Positions 8,826-16,655 of a stretch of DNA of 28,275 nucleotides are shown piece after piece (the first letter of the stretch is position 1; every line of letters starts with the position of its first letter). The DNA comes from an uncultured Oscillospiraceae bacterium (GTDB taxonomy: Bacteria > Bacillota_A > Clostridia > Oscillospirales > Oscillospiraceae). Both the position numbers and the translations under genes were made by a program. The DNA lies in NCBI GenBank assembly GCA_944385265.1, contig CALWWO010000185.1, positions 1 through 28,275 of the forward strand, written 5' to 3'. Under the pieces are notes generated by a model. It searched no databases, had not been told where the DNA came from, and saw nothing but the letters and a program-made list of their open reading frames with translations.

Positions 8826-9240
8826 AAAGCCATACCTCTCCTATAAATCCTTCTTTCTAACGGGCGCTCTGACGCGTCGGATTTTCCGCCGTTTTTGTAT
8901 GTGTCGGCATTTATCCGCCAGCGATATCTCTGATTATTTTTTCTATTTTAACATATTCTTTTTTATTCTATCATAACAGAGCAGTTTTTGAAACAATAAA
9001 TTTTCCCGCAAGTGTCGGAATTTCCCCGCTTTTGTATTTAGCGCCATAAAAATGGGTGTATTTTTCCCGAATCGCGATTTAGCATGTTAAAAACCCGGCG
9101 TGGAAAGGTTACAAAAAATGTAAAGAAGTGCGAATTTGTAGATAGTAGGTGGTAATTATTTCTAAAAAGCACGAATATAGCTGCACAGCGCGTCAATAAA
9201 GCGCAAGCGCAACATTAAATGAGGGCTATGTAGCAAACAC
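8826..9240. other. Gene-free AT-rich spacer upstream of the LysR gene
   Basis: No plausible gene on either strand. It must hold the LysR promoter, but I see no consensus -35/-10 pair. It carries an imperfect direct repeat: 8876-8902 (starts GTCGGATTTTCCGCCG) and 9014-9039 (starts GTCGGAATTTCCCCGC), each followed by a TTTTGTAT stretch. Confidence 0.5.
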
Positions 9241-9242
9241 AA

Positions 9243-9275
9243 AAAAAGACACGTTTAAGAAAACGTGTCTTTTTT
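9243..9275 (-). terminator. Intrinsic terminator of tRNA-Thr
   Basis: A 9-bp stem, GACACGTTT (9248-9256) with AAACGTGTC (9261-9269), a 4-base loop, and A/T tracts of 5-7 on both sides. On the minus strand it directly follows the CCA end of the tRNA. The flanking tracts make it bidirectional. Confidence 0.88.
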
Positions 9276-9350
9276 GGAGCTGGTGGGGTGACTTGAACAC
9301 CTGACCTGCTGATTACGAATCAGCTGCTCTACCGACTGAGCTACACCAGC
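9275..9350 (-). tRNA. tRNA-Thr (anticodon CGT)
   Basis: A full cloverleaf on the minus strand. Acceptor GCTGGTG pairs with CACCAGC; D-arm GCTC/GAGC; anticodon stem GCTGA/TCAGC with loop TTCGTAA, giving anticodon CGT (reads ACG); T-loop TTCAAGT; 3' CCA encoded (9277-9275). The outermost T-stem pair is an A-C mismatch, otherwise the fold is clean. It has its own promoter (9385-9413) and terminator (9243-9275). Confidence 0.96.
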
Positions 9351-9384
9351 ACACTATATTTAATACATTGCAATCACAGCAAGC

Positions 9385-9413
9385 ATTATACCGCAATCAC
9401 AATACAAAGTCAA
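9385..9413 (-). promoter_or_regulatory. Promoter of tRNA-Thr
   Basis: On the minus strand TTGACT (9413-9408) and a perfect TATAAT (9390-9385) lie 17 bases apart. Transcription should start near 9378, about 28 bases before the mature tRNA 5' end at 9350, a normal distance for RNase P-processed tRNA genes. Confidence 0.85.
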
Positions 9414-9862
9414 ACATAAAAAAGGATTTTTTCCTTTTTCGCCTTGTTTTTGTGATTACAAAATGTATAATGCAATTTTTTTGCAGCGCAAATTTCTTTT
9501 TGCCGCTTTATAAAAACTTTTTAGCTTCCGTTTTTGTTTTCCATTATCTCTTTTAGACGCAAAAATCCGTACGTTTTCATTTTTTCGCACTTTTAAAATA
9601 ACCCAAATTCAGTTTACGTAATATTGATATGTTTTTTCTTTACAAATAGTTATCCACATTTCCCACAGAGTTTTCCACATACACTTTCCCCGTATTTACC
9701 AAGTGTATTGAAAATCATATCTTTGATTTACACACTTTATTTTCCAAAACATGTGCATATTCCCCGCGCTGTCAAGATTACATAATACTTTATTTTACCT
9801 TTGCTTTTGCGCGTTTTTCAAAATCTGCAAGAAAAGCATTTTTATCAAATTGCATCTCACTT
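9414..9862. other. AT-rich intergenic spacer with DnaA-box-like motifs
   Basis: No credible gene on either strand in about 450 bases. At 9650-9658 there is a perfect DnaA box, TTATCCACA. Two near matches follow in the same orientation: TTTCCCACA (9659-9667) and TTTTCCACA (9671-9679). The surroundings are very A+T rich. No dnaA, dnaN, parA or gidA genes lie nearby, so I do not call an origin. Confidence 0.45.
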
Positions 9863-9865
9863 CAA

Positions 9866-9894
9866 AAAGCGACCAGGTTATATAACCCGGTCGC
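9866..9894 (-). terminator. Terminator downstream of tsaD
   Basis: On the minus strand the stem GCGACCGGG (9894-9886) pairs with CCTGGTCGC (9877-9869) across a TTATATAA centre, and is followed by TTTTT. It lies 10 bases after the tsaD stop and closes the long minus-strand gene run. Confidence 0.85.
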
Positions 9895-9903
9895 TTCATA
9901 CAA

Positions 9904-10920
9904 CTATATAAGTACCTTATCTATTTCCATCGTAGCATATGCATTCAAGTCGCTGCCGCCTCTCGCTCCGCGCAGATATTCGTAATACCCCTGCGCGCCT
10001 ATCATCGCGGCATTATCCCCGCAAAGTGAAAGCGGTGGGATAAACAGTTCCTTTTTCTCCCGTGCGCACGCTTTTTCAAAGTCGCTCCTTATCCTTGAAT
10101 TTGCCGCCACGCCACCCGCCACGACAAGCCTTTCATATCCCAGTTCGCTTAAAGCGCTCATCGTACGCGGCACTAGCGTATCGCTCACCGCCGCGGCAAA
10201 TGACGCCGCAAGTCCGGCTCTGTCGAGTTCTATCCCACGCTGCTCCGCGTTATGCACTATATTCACGACGGCAGTTTTGAGCCCTGAAAACGACATGTCA
10301 TACGGATGCCCGTCTATCTTAGCGCGCGGCAGGGCATATGCCTTATCGTTGCCCTCCTGGGCGAGCTTGTCCATTGGTCCGCCGCCGGGATATGGCAGTC
10401 CCAGCACTCTTGCAGCTTTATCGAAGCATTCGCCGGCGGCGTCGTCGTGCGTCGCGCCGATTATGCTCATATCCGTATAGCCGCGCACATCAACTATTAT
10501 AGTATTGCCGCCGGATATCGCAAGGCAGAGAAACGGCGGCTCAAGATCTGGATACGCTATATAATTTGCCGCTATATGTCCCCTGACATGGTGCACGGGG
10601 ATAAGCGGCACATCAAGCGCCAAAGCCGCGCCTTTTGCAAAATTTACGCCGACGAGCAGCGCGCCGATAAGACCCGGGGCGTACGTTACCGCTACCGCGT
10701 CCACCTCTTTTTTCGTCATACCCGCTTTTTCCACGGCTGACGTCGCAAGCCGGCTTATCACCTTTATATGGTTTCTTGACGCTATCTCCGGTACTACTCC
10801 GCCGTACAGTGCGTGCATATCTGCCTGCGACAGTACCTCGTTGGAGAGCACCTTTCTGCCGTCTTCCACTACGGCGGCTGCAGTTTCATCACATGAGCTC
10901 TCTATTGCAAGTATTTTCAT
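9904..10920 (-). CDS. tsaD: tRNA N6-threonylcarbamoyladenosine transferase TsaD
   Basis: Kae1/Gcp/YgjD family, 338 aa. It transfers the threonylcarbamoyl group to A37 of ANN-decoding tRNAs, with TsaB, TsaE and TsaC. Seen: ESSCDETAAAVV at the N-terminus, the metal site HHVRGH with His111 and His115, the GG-containing nucleotide site near AISGGNT, SFSGLKTAV, and a C-terminal SLCGDNAAMIGAQG. Length is normal. The ATG at 10920 is 3 bases after the rimI stop, with GGAGGGATAGAGG in front. TsaB and TsaE are not in this window, although rimI often sits with them. Its likely client tRNA-Thr lies just downstream, though this may be chance. Confidence 0.96.
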   Translation of the reverse strand: MKILAIESSCDETAAAVVEDGRKVLSNEVLSQADMHALYGGVVPEIASRNHIKVISRLATSAVEKAGMTKKEVDAVAVTYAPGLIGALLVGVNFAKGAALALDVPLIPVHHVRGHIAANYIAYPDLEPPFLCLAISGGNTIIVDVRGYTDMSIIGATHDDAAGECFDKAARVLGLPYPGGGPMDKLAQEGNDKAYALPRAKIDGHPYDMSFSGLKTAVVNIVHNAEQRGIELDRAGLAASFAAAVSDTLVPRTMSALSELGYERLVVAGGVAANSRIRSDFEKACAREKKELFIPPLSLCGDNAAMIGAQGYYEYLRGARGGSDLNAYATMEIDKVLI

Positions 10921-10923
10921 CCT

Positions 10924-11367
10924 CTATCCCTCCGGCTCACATATCATCAGCACCGCATCCTCGGTCGGGAAATCATAATATCCGCGCCGAACGCCGATAC
11001 TTCTAAAGCCCTTCTTTTCGTATAGCTTTCGCGCTGCCGTGTTACTTTCCCGCACCTCTAAAAACACTGCCGACACCTTTTTCGATTTTGCATATTCCAG
11101 CGCTTCTGTCAGCAGCGTCTCCCCTATGTGCGCGTTTCTCCGTTCAGGTGAGACGGCTATATTGAACAACTCTGCCTCATCCCCGAACACACGCATAACA
11201 CAAAAGCCTGTTATTTCGCCGTTTTCATCTTCGCTTACCGTAAAATGCGACTCTGCTGCCGCAAGTTCTCCTTTGAAGCTCTCCCTTGACCACGGAGCGG
11301 AAAACGAGCTCTTTTCTATTTCAAGCACTGCGTCAAGGCGCTCTTTAGACGCTTTTTTTATCCTCAT
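10924..11367 (-). CDS. rimI: Ribosomal protein S18-alanine N-acetyltransferase RimI-like
   Basis: GNAT-fold acetyltransferase of 147 aa. RimI acetylates the N-terminal alanine of ribosomal protein S18. Family features are LDAVLEIEKSSFSAPWSRES near the N-terminus, AVSPERRNAHIGETLL (the acetyl-CoA loop; the usual Q/RxxGxG/A appears as RNAHIG), and FLEVRESNTAARKLYEKKGF in the C-terminal half. I place the start at ATG 11367, which gives MRIKKAS and has GAGG 9 bases upstream. An in-frame ATG at 11382 would overlap polA by 14 bases and lacks a ribosome binding site. It sits between polA and tsaD with almost no gaps. RimI assignment is by motif and context; a close GNAT paralogue cannot be excluded. 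Confidence 0.88.
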   Translation of the reverse strand: MRIKKASKERLDAVLEIEKSSFSAPWSRESFKGELAAAESHFTVSEDENGEITGFCVMRVFGDEAELFNIAVSPERRNAHIGETLLTEALEYAKSKKVSAVFLEVRESNTAARKLYEKKGFRSIGVRRGYYDFPTEDAVLMICEPEG

Positions 11368-11368
11368 C

Positions 11369-13999
11369 CTATTTCGCCTCATACCAGTTTTTACCCATGC
11401 CAGTCTCCGCCGTGAGCGGCACGGTAAGCGACGCGGCGTTTTCCATCTCCTCTTTCAGGATGATAGAAACAGCTTCTGCATCCTCCTCCGGGCATTCGAC
11501 CAAAAGCTCGTCGTGCACCTGCAAAAGCAGCTTCGCCCGCGGGCACTCGGCTTTAAGCCGTTTATGAGCATTTATCATGGCAATCTTCATTATATCAGCC
11601 GCCGTGCCCTGTATCGGCATATTCAGAGCTACTCGCTCGCCGAATGAACGCGTATTATAATTTGACGATTTAAGCTCCGGCAGGTAGCGTTTTCTTCCGT
11701 ACAAAGTCTCTACATATCCCTTTTCCTTTGCCTCTTTTATGACTCGTTCCATATAATCGCGCACGCCGTGATATTTTGAAAGATAGCTTTCCATGTATCT
11801 TTTTGCCTCCGCGACGGGGACCTTTATATCCTGTGCGAGGGAAAATGCCGATATCCCGTATACTATCCCGAAGTTTACAGCTTTTGCACGGCTTCTCTGA
11901 AGCGGCGTCACCTCACCAAGCGGCACACCAAACACCTGCGACGCCGTTACGGCGTGTACGTCCTCTCCTGACATAAACGCATCGCGCATCGTCTCGTCGT
12001 TTGATATATGCGCGAGCAAGCGCAGCTCTATCTGGCTGTAATCGGCATCGACAAGCACGTTTCCGTCTCCCGCCGTGAACATCTTCCTTATCTCACCACC
12101 AAGCGCGCGGCGGACAGGTATGTTTTGCAGGTTTGGCTCTATCGACGATAGTCTGCCCGTTGCCGTGACGGTCATCTGGAATTTCGTGTGTATCCTGCCG
12201 TCCGGTGCTATGACTTTTAAGAGCCCGTCGGCATATGTCGATTTTAGCTTTGTAAGCTGTCTGTAATCCAGTATCTTTTCTATTATAGGATGCTTGCCGA
12301 AAAGCTTTTCCAGCACCTCTGCGCGTGTAGACCACCCCGTTTTAGTCTTTTTAGGCGCGGGCAGCATGAGCTTTTCAAAGAGTATCTCGCCAAGCTGCTT
12401 CGGAGAATTTATATTAAACTCCTCGCCGGCAAGCTCATATATCTCGCTCGTCAGCGCGTCTATCCCACCTGACAGCATATCGCCGTATCTCTTCAGTTCC
12501 TCTCTATCTATCAAAAAGCCCTCTAGCTCCATACAGGCAAGCACACTGCACAGCGGCAGTTCTATCGTCCTATACACGGTATCGAGTCCGTTTTCCACAA
12601 GCTTTTTTTCAAGTGCGGGTACAAGCGAAGCTATAGCCTCAGCCCGCTCGGCAAGCGGCTGCATGACGTCATGCTCTTCAAGCAGCGAAAGCTGCGTATT
12701 TTGATCTTCCTTTCCTATGTCGTATCCACAATATGCTCCGGCAAGCCGCTCGATTCCATAGGAGTTCGCCGTGGGGTCGAGCAGATAGGCAGCGATCGCT
12801 GTATCGGAGACCCAGTTTTCACAGTCGATACCTCGCTCCATAAGCCGGCGCATCATGTCTTTTATGTTATGCCCGGCTTTTTTTATCTCTGAGCCGAACA
12901 AGAGATCGAGCGCCGCAGTCCAATCGCCGTCATAATCGCTGTGCCTTACAAGGTACACGGCAGCATCTGCGGCAAAGGCGAGTTCTTCAAAATCATTGTC
13001 GCAGTAAAATGCGGCGGCACCGGCGCTTTTAAGGCTGCCTACTATGTCGTTTAACTCTTTTTCCGTTTTTATCCGTATTTTTTTATACTCAGGCAACCGG
13101 AGGCTGTCTGCCTCGTCCTCTTTTGCCGGTTTTGTTACGTTAAAGCGTTCCATCAGCCGCGTAAATTCCAGTTTTTTAAACAGTCTATACAACGCGTCGT
13201 TATCTACCGGCTGTCTTATATTCGCCTCCGGCGAAAAATCGATAGGCGCGTCGCACCGTATTCTCGCAAGGTCGTACGACATCTCAGCCGCTTCCCTTCC
13301 GGCGGCGAGCTTGCGGCGCACCGAGTCTTTTATATCGAGCGTGTCTATATTTTCATATATATTTTCCACCGTGCCGAAACGCCGGATAAGATCCATCGCG
13401 GTCTTTTCTCCTATTCCGGCGACGCCGGGGATATTATCGGAGCTGTCTCCCATGAGCGCCTTGAGGTCGATTATCTTTACCGGCTCAAAGCCGTACTCCT
13501 CCATAAACGCGGCTGTATCGTACAGCTTTGTCTCGGTCTGCCCCATGCGGGATTTGACGTGCTTTACGCTCGTCGTCTCAGATATGAGCTGGAAACTGTC
13601 CTTATCGCCGGTGACGACAACGCTTGTGTGTCCCTTTTCGCCCGTTATTCTTGCCGCGGTGCCGATGAGATCATCCGCCTCGTACCCGGCGAGCTCATAG
13701 CGCGGGATATTCATCGCGTCGAGCACCTCTTTTAGTATCGGCATCTGTAATGCAAGCTCGTCCGGCATGGCTTTACGCTGCGCCTTATATCCGTCGTACT
13801 TCTCGTGCCGGAAGGTGGGGTCTTTAAGGTCAAACGCCACGCACAGCGCATCCGGATCTTCTTCGCCCAAAAGTTTCAGCATTATATTTAAAAAGCCATA
13901 CACCGCATTCGTCGGCGTGCCGTCGTGCGTTGAAAGAGGGCGCACCCCGTAAAATGCCCTGTTAACTATGCTGTTGCCGTCTATAATCATAAGCTTCAC
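11369..13999 (-). CDS. polA: DNA polymerase I (proofreading domain appears inactive)
   Basis: Family A polymerase of 876 aa for Okazaki fragment maturation and repair. The N-terminal 5' nuclease (about 1-290) has GYEADDLIGT, VTGDKDSFQL and LMGDSSDNIPGVAGIGEKTA. The polymerase domain (about 490-876) has motif A DADYSQIELRLLAH, motif B RSRAKAVNFGIVYGIS, and motif C QVHDE (catalytic Asp at about 830). The middle domain keeps the exonuclease fold, but where E. coli has DTE it reads YCDN, NLKYD reads NIKDM, and the ExoIII YxxxD site is lost, so proofreading is probably absent, as in Bacillus Pol I. The start is GTG at 13999 with GGAGG 9 bases upstream; the ATG three codons later is badly placed. 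Its stop overlaps the region of the rimI start. Confidence 0.97.
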   Translation of the reverse strand: MKLMIIDGNSIVNRAFYGVRPLSTHDGTPTNAVYGFLNIMLKLLGEEDPDALCVAFDLKDPTFRHEKYDGYKAQRKAMPDELALQMPILKEVLDAMNIPRYELAGYEADDLIGTAARITGEKGHTSVVVTGDKDSFQLISETTSVKHVKSRMGQTETKLYDTAAFMEEYGFEPVKIIDLKALMGDSSDNIPGVAGIGEKTAMDLIRRFGTVENIYENIDTLDIKDSVRRKLAAGREAAEMSYDLARIRCDAPIDFSPEANIRQPVDNDALYRLFKKLEFTRLMERFNVTKPAKEDEADSLRLPEYKKIRIKTEKELNDIVGSLKSAGAAAFYCDNDFEELAFAADAAVYLVRHSDYDGDWTAALDLLFGSEIKKAGHNIKDMMRRLMERGIDCENWVSDTAIAAYLLDPTANSYGIERLAGAYCGYDIGKEDQNTQLSLLEEHDVMQPLAERAEAIASLVPALEKKLVENGLDTVYRTIELPLCSVLACMELEGFLIDREELKRYGDMLSGGIDALTSEIYELAGEEFNINSPKQLGEILFEKLMLPAPKKTKTGWSTRAEVLEKLFGKHPIIEKILDYRQLTKLKSTYADGLLKVIAPDGRIHTKFQMTVTATGRLSSIEPNLQNIPVRRALGGEIRKMFTAGDGNVLVDADYSQIELRLLAHISNDETMRDAFMSGEDVHAVTASQVFGVPLGEVTPLQRSRAKAVNFGIVYGISAFSLAQDIKVPVAEAKRYMESYLSKYHGVRDYMERVIKEAKEKGYVETLYGRKRYLPELKSSNYNTRSFGERVALNMPIQGTAADIMKIAMINAHKRLKAECPRAKLLLQVHDELLVECPEEDAEAVSIILKEEMENAASLTVPLTAETGMGKNWYEAK

Positions 14000-14068
14000 A
14001 GGAAGCCGCCTCCTTCACAACTGCGATATTTTTTGCTTTTCTTTGACGCTGTTTTTATAAATTTTCTT

Positions 14069-14092
14069 ATCCGCGCCGGTTTAGGCGCGGAT
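14069..14092. terminator. GC-rich hairpin between cysS and polA
   Basis: A 9-bp perfect stem, ATCCGCGCC (14069-14077) and GGCGCGGAT (14084-14092), with a 6-base loop. It lies in the 116-base gap after cysS. Neither side has a proper T-tract, so termination is uncertain; it may be a weak terminator or processing site separating cysE-cysS from polA-rimI-tsaD. Confidence 0.5.
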
Positions 14093-14115
14093 AGCTTATC
14101 GTCATGGAAAATCGC

Positions 14116-15525
14116 TCACGCCTTTTTCCATTTCACGCCCTGCGGCGTATCCTGAAGCGTGACTCCCATATCCTTGAGCTGGTCGCGGATATGGTCCGCC
14201 TCCGCCCAGTTTTTCTCTTTTCGCGCATTTTGACGCGCTTCTATAAGTGCCTCCACCTCTTTGGCAAAATCCATGTCCTCTTCACCTGAATCATAAAGTA
14301 TACCGAGAACGTCCGTAAGTTCGTCGAATATTGCGAGATACGCCTTTGCGAGCTCTTTTGTAGGGGCATTCTGCGCAACAAGCGCCGTATTCATATCGCG
14401 GACGAGCTCAAATATCACAGCGATGCCGTCGGCTGTGTTGAAATCGTCATCCATCGCCTCTATAAACCGTTCGCGGTATGTCGGAAGAGCGTTTACCTTT
14501 TCACACTGTTCCGCCGTCATGTCGCCGTCGACTCCGTTTTCCGCTATGAACGCCGCGTTCTCACGCGCCGTCTTGATGCGTTCAAGCGCGTTTTTAGCCT
14601 GCTCAAGTATATCCGGCGAATAGTTGAGCGGGCTTCTGTAATGGCTCATCAGCATGAACATCCTGATAGTCTCATAACCGTATTTCTCCGCTGCCTCGCG
14701 CACTGTGAAGAAATTGCCGAGCGATTTCGACATCTTCTTATTATCTATGCTGATAAACCCGTTGTGTACCCAGTAATTTACGAATTTGCAGCCGTTTGCC
14801 GCCTCTGACTGGGCTATCTCGTTTTCATGGTGCGGGAATGCAAGGTCCTGACCGCCGCAGTGGATATCTATCGTCTTGCCGAGATATCTGTTCGACATAG
14901 CCGAGCACTCTATATGCCATCCCGGTCTGCCCTTGCCCCACGGCGAATCCCATGCAGGCTCGCCGGGTTTTGCCGCTTTCCAGAGAGCAAAATCCATCGG
15001 GTTTTCCTTTATATCCGCGACGTCGATCCTCGCGCCGGCTTTCAAATCCTCCAGCGGCTGGTGGGACAGCTTTCCGTAATCTTTAAACTTCAGCGTCCTA
15101 TAATATACGTCCCCGTTTATCTCATACGCGTAACCCTTTTCGATGAGAGCCGACACTATTTTTATTATTTCATCTATATTCTCAGTTGCCTTTGGGTGTA
15201 CGGTAGCCGCTCTCACGCCGAGACCTTTCGCATCGGTAAAATACTCCTTAATATATTTTTCGGCGACTTCCTCGCTCGTTATACCCTCTTCGTTGGCCCT
15301 GTTTATGATTTTATCGTCTACATCTGTAAAATTTTGGACAAACGTGACGTCGTATCCGCGGTACTCGAAATAGCGGCGCAGCACGTCGAACATTATTATC
15401 GGTCTCGCGTTGCCGACATGTATATAATTATACACCGTCGGTCCGCAGGCGTACATTTTTACTTTGCCTTCTTCTATGGGGACAAACTCTTCCTTTTGCA
15501 TCGTCATTGTATTGAACAGCTTCAT
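14116..15525 (-). CDS. cysS: Cysteinyl-tRNA synthetase
   Basis: Class I aminoacyl-tRNA synthetase of 469 aa that charges tRNA-Cys. Seen: the HIGH box as HVGN (36-39) after [11 protein letters not shown]; the zinc ligands Cys27, Cys207, His232 and Glu236; the KMSKS loop (264-268); and the anticodon-binding C-terminus ending near [16 protein letters not shown]. The ATG at 15525 has AAAGGA 12 bases upstream. It follows cysE by 54 bases with no terminator between, so the same cysteine T-box upstream of cysE should control both: cysteine synthesis and charging respond together to uncharged tRNA-Cys. Confidence 0.97.
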   Translation of the reverse strand: MKLFNTMTMQKEEFVPIEEGKVKMYACGPTVYNYIHVGNARPIIMFDVLRRYFEYRGYDVTFVQNFTDVDDKIINRANEEGITSEEVAEKYIKEYFTDAKGLGVRAATVHPKATENIDEIIKIVSALIEKGYAYEINGDVYYRTLKFKDYGKLSHQPLEDLKAGARIDVADIKENPMDFALWKAAKPGEPAWDSPWGKGRPGWHIECSAMSNRYLGKTIDIHCGGQDLAFPHHENEIAQSEAANGCKFVNYWVHNGFISIDNKKMSKSLGNFFTVREAAEKYGYETIRMFMLMSHYRSPLNYSPDILEQAKNALERIKTARENAAFIAENGVDGDMTAEQCEKVNALPTYRERFIEAMDDDFNTADGIAVIFELVRDMNTALVAQNAPTKELAKAYLAIFDELTDVLGILYDSGEEDMDFAKEVEALIEARQNARKEKNWAEADHIRDQLKDMGVTLQDTPQGVKWKKA

Positions 15526-15579
15526 TTTTATTTACATTCCTTTCGTAGAATTCCGGCTGTTTTATCTTCTTGCCGCATT

Positions 15580-16290
15580 TTACCCTATGATATCTTTAAG
15601 CTCTTCTTTCAGCTCTTTCTCCTGCGCATCGTCCTCTATTACTTGGTCGATTTTCGTATCTTTTTCCACGAGCTTTTCAAGCAGCTCCAGCTCATGCCGC
15701 AGTGCTGCCAGCTCTACCGCGACCGGGTCCGGTATATGGATCTGATCGACCTCCGACGTGTGATCGACACGCTCGCCCGCCACTCGGACGACTCTTGCCG
15801 GGACGCCGACAGCCGTACTGTCCTCCGGTATCTCCTTTAACACTACGGCGTTTGCCGCTATGCGCGCGTTGTCTCCCACCTTAAACGGACCGAGCACCTT
15901 AGCGCCGGAGCCCACCATGACGTTATTGCCTATCGTAGGATGGCGCTTGCCCTTGTCCTTACCCGTGCCGCCGAGCGTTACGCCCTGATAGAGCAACACG
16001 TCGTCACCGATCTCAGCCGTTTCTCCTATGACTATACCCATGCCATGGTCTATTACAAAGCGTCTTCCTATCTGCGCGCCGGGATGTATTTCTATCCCCG
16101 TCCAAAAGCGTGACCATTGCGACACCGCTCTGGCTAAGAAAAACATCCTGTGCGTATGCAGCCAATGTGCAAGTCTGTGATACAGCAATGCATGTATTCC
16201 CGAGTATAGCAGAAACACCTCTATACTCGACCGCGCTGCCGGATCTCTCGCCTTATACGCATTTATCGTTTCCCGCAAATTACTAAACAT
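15580..16290 (-). CDS. cysE: Serine O-acetyltransferase
   Basis: Makes O-acetylserine from serine and acetyl-CoA, the first step of cysteine synthesis. The 236-aa product has the CysE N-terminal helical part, then the left-handed beta-helix of hexapeptide repeats ([60 protein letters not shown]). Catalytic residues Asp-His ([10 protein letters not shown]) and the [15 protein letters not shown] loop are present. It ends in a Glu/Lys-rich coiled-coil-like tail (about residues 190-236) beyond the usual short C-terminus. GGGAG stands 8 bases before the ATG at 16290. It is the first gene after the T-box, which confirms cysteine as the effector. No cysK is in the window. Confidence 0.95.
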   Translation of the reverse strand: MFSNLRETINAYKARDPAARSSIEVFLLYSGIHALLYHRLAHWLHTHRMFFLARAVSQWSRFWTGIEIHPGAQIGRRFVIDHGMGIVIGETAEIGDDVLLYQGVTLGGTGKDKGKRHPTIGNNVMVGSGAKVLGPFKVGDNARIAANAVVLKEIPEDSTAVGVPARVVRVAGERVDHTSEVDQIHIPDPVAVELAALRHELELLEKLVEKDTKIDQVIEDDAQEKELKEELKDIIG

Positions 16291-16360
16291 ATATTATACT
16301 CCCATTCTTTTATTTTTGCCACTGTATTTCGGTTTTCGGAGCTGATTTGAAAAAGCGGAA

Positions 16361-16612
16361 AAATAAAAACGCCTCTTATACCGGTTCGGCACAAGAGGCG
16401 AATACATTCGCGGTTCCACTCTTATTTATCACTCATCCGCCCAACAGCAGACCTGGCTTTAACGCAGCCTTACGGACGCCTATTTCCCGACGTCCCGCTC
16501 CCGGGCGCACTTCACATCGCAAAACGCAAGTCCCGCTTTCAGCCTTTGGCAAGACCTCTCTGATACGCTTTTTTGGCGCTACTCTTCCCGTTCAACGCGG
16601 ATACATTTTCAT
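16361..16612 (-). promoter_or_regulatory. T-box riboswitch, probably tRNA-Cys specific, upstream of cysE-cysS
   Basis: On the minus strand the canonical T-box core AGTGGAACCGCG (16420-16409) is followed by an intrinsic terminator: stem CGCCTCTT (16400-16393) with AAGAGGCG (16377-16370), then a T-rich tract. Upstream lies a Stem I-like region: GGGAAGAGTAGCG near 16590, the AGAGAGG / GGCTGAAAG distal part, and GTGAAGTGCGCCCGGGAGC at its 3' end. TGC (16509-16507) within this is the likely specifier and is a cysteine codon; a shift of one base would give GTG (Val), but the downstream cysE and cysS favour cysteine. A GCGTTAAAGC element typical of the Stem II/III region follows. Uncharged tRNA-Cys would stabilise the antiterminator and allow cysE-cysS transcription. 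Confidence 0.93.
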
Positions 16613-16619
16613 TTACTTT

Positions 16620-16651
16620 ATTATACTATCATGAGCCTGTATTTGTGTCAA
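16620..16651 (-). promoter_or_regulatory. Probable promoter of the T-box/cysE/cysS transcript
   Basis: TTGACA (16651-16646) lies just after the rimO stop. A perfect TATAAT (16625-16620) is 20 bases away, longer than ideal; TAGTAT (16628-16623) at 17 bases is the alternative -10. Either way the start would be near 16612, just before Stem I. Confidence 0.6.
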
Positions 16652-16655
16652 GTGC

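Noticed and set aside
9368..9556. Plus-strand frame of 62 codons in the AT-rich gap after tRNA-Thr
   Set aside because: It begins inside the tRNA promoter, has no ribosome binding site, and its Phe/Lys-rich translation is what AT-rich noncoding DNA gives.
9600..9700. A chromosomal replication origin (oriC)
   Set aside because: DnaA-box-like motifs are present, but there are only three, just one is perfect, and no dnaA, dnaN, rpmH or par genes flank it.
14827..15840. Long plus-strand frame (337 codons) opposite cysS and the end of cysE
   Set aside because: It is an antisense shadow spanning two well-supported genes and their gap, rich in Arg/Tyr/His as expected of such a shadow, and it has no ribosome binding site.
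16347..16634. Plus-strand frame of 95 codons over the region between rimO and cysE
   Set aside because: It lies antisense over the T-box leader and its terminator, which explain the sequence fully.
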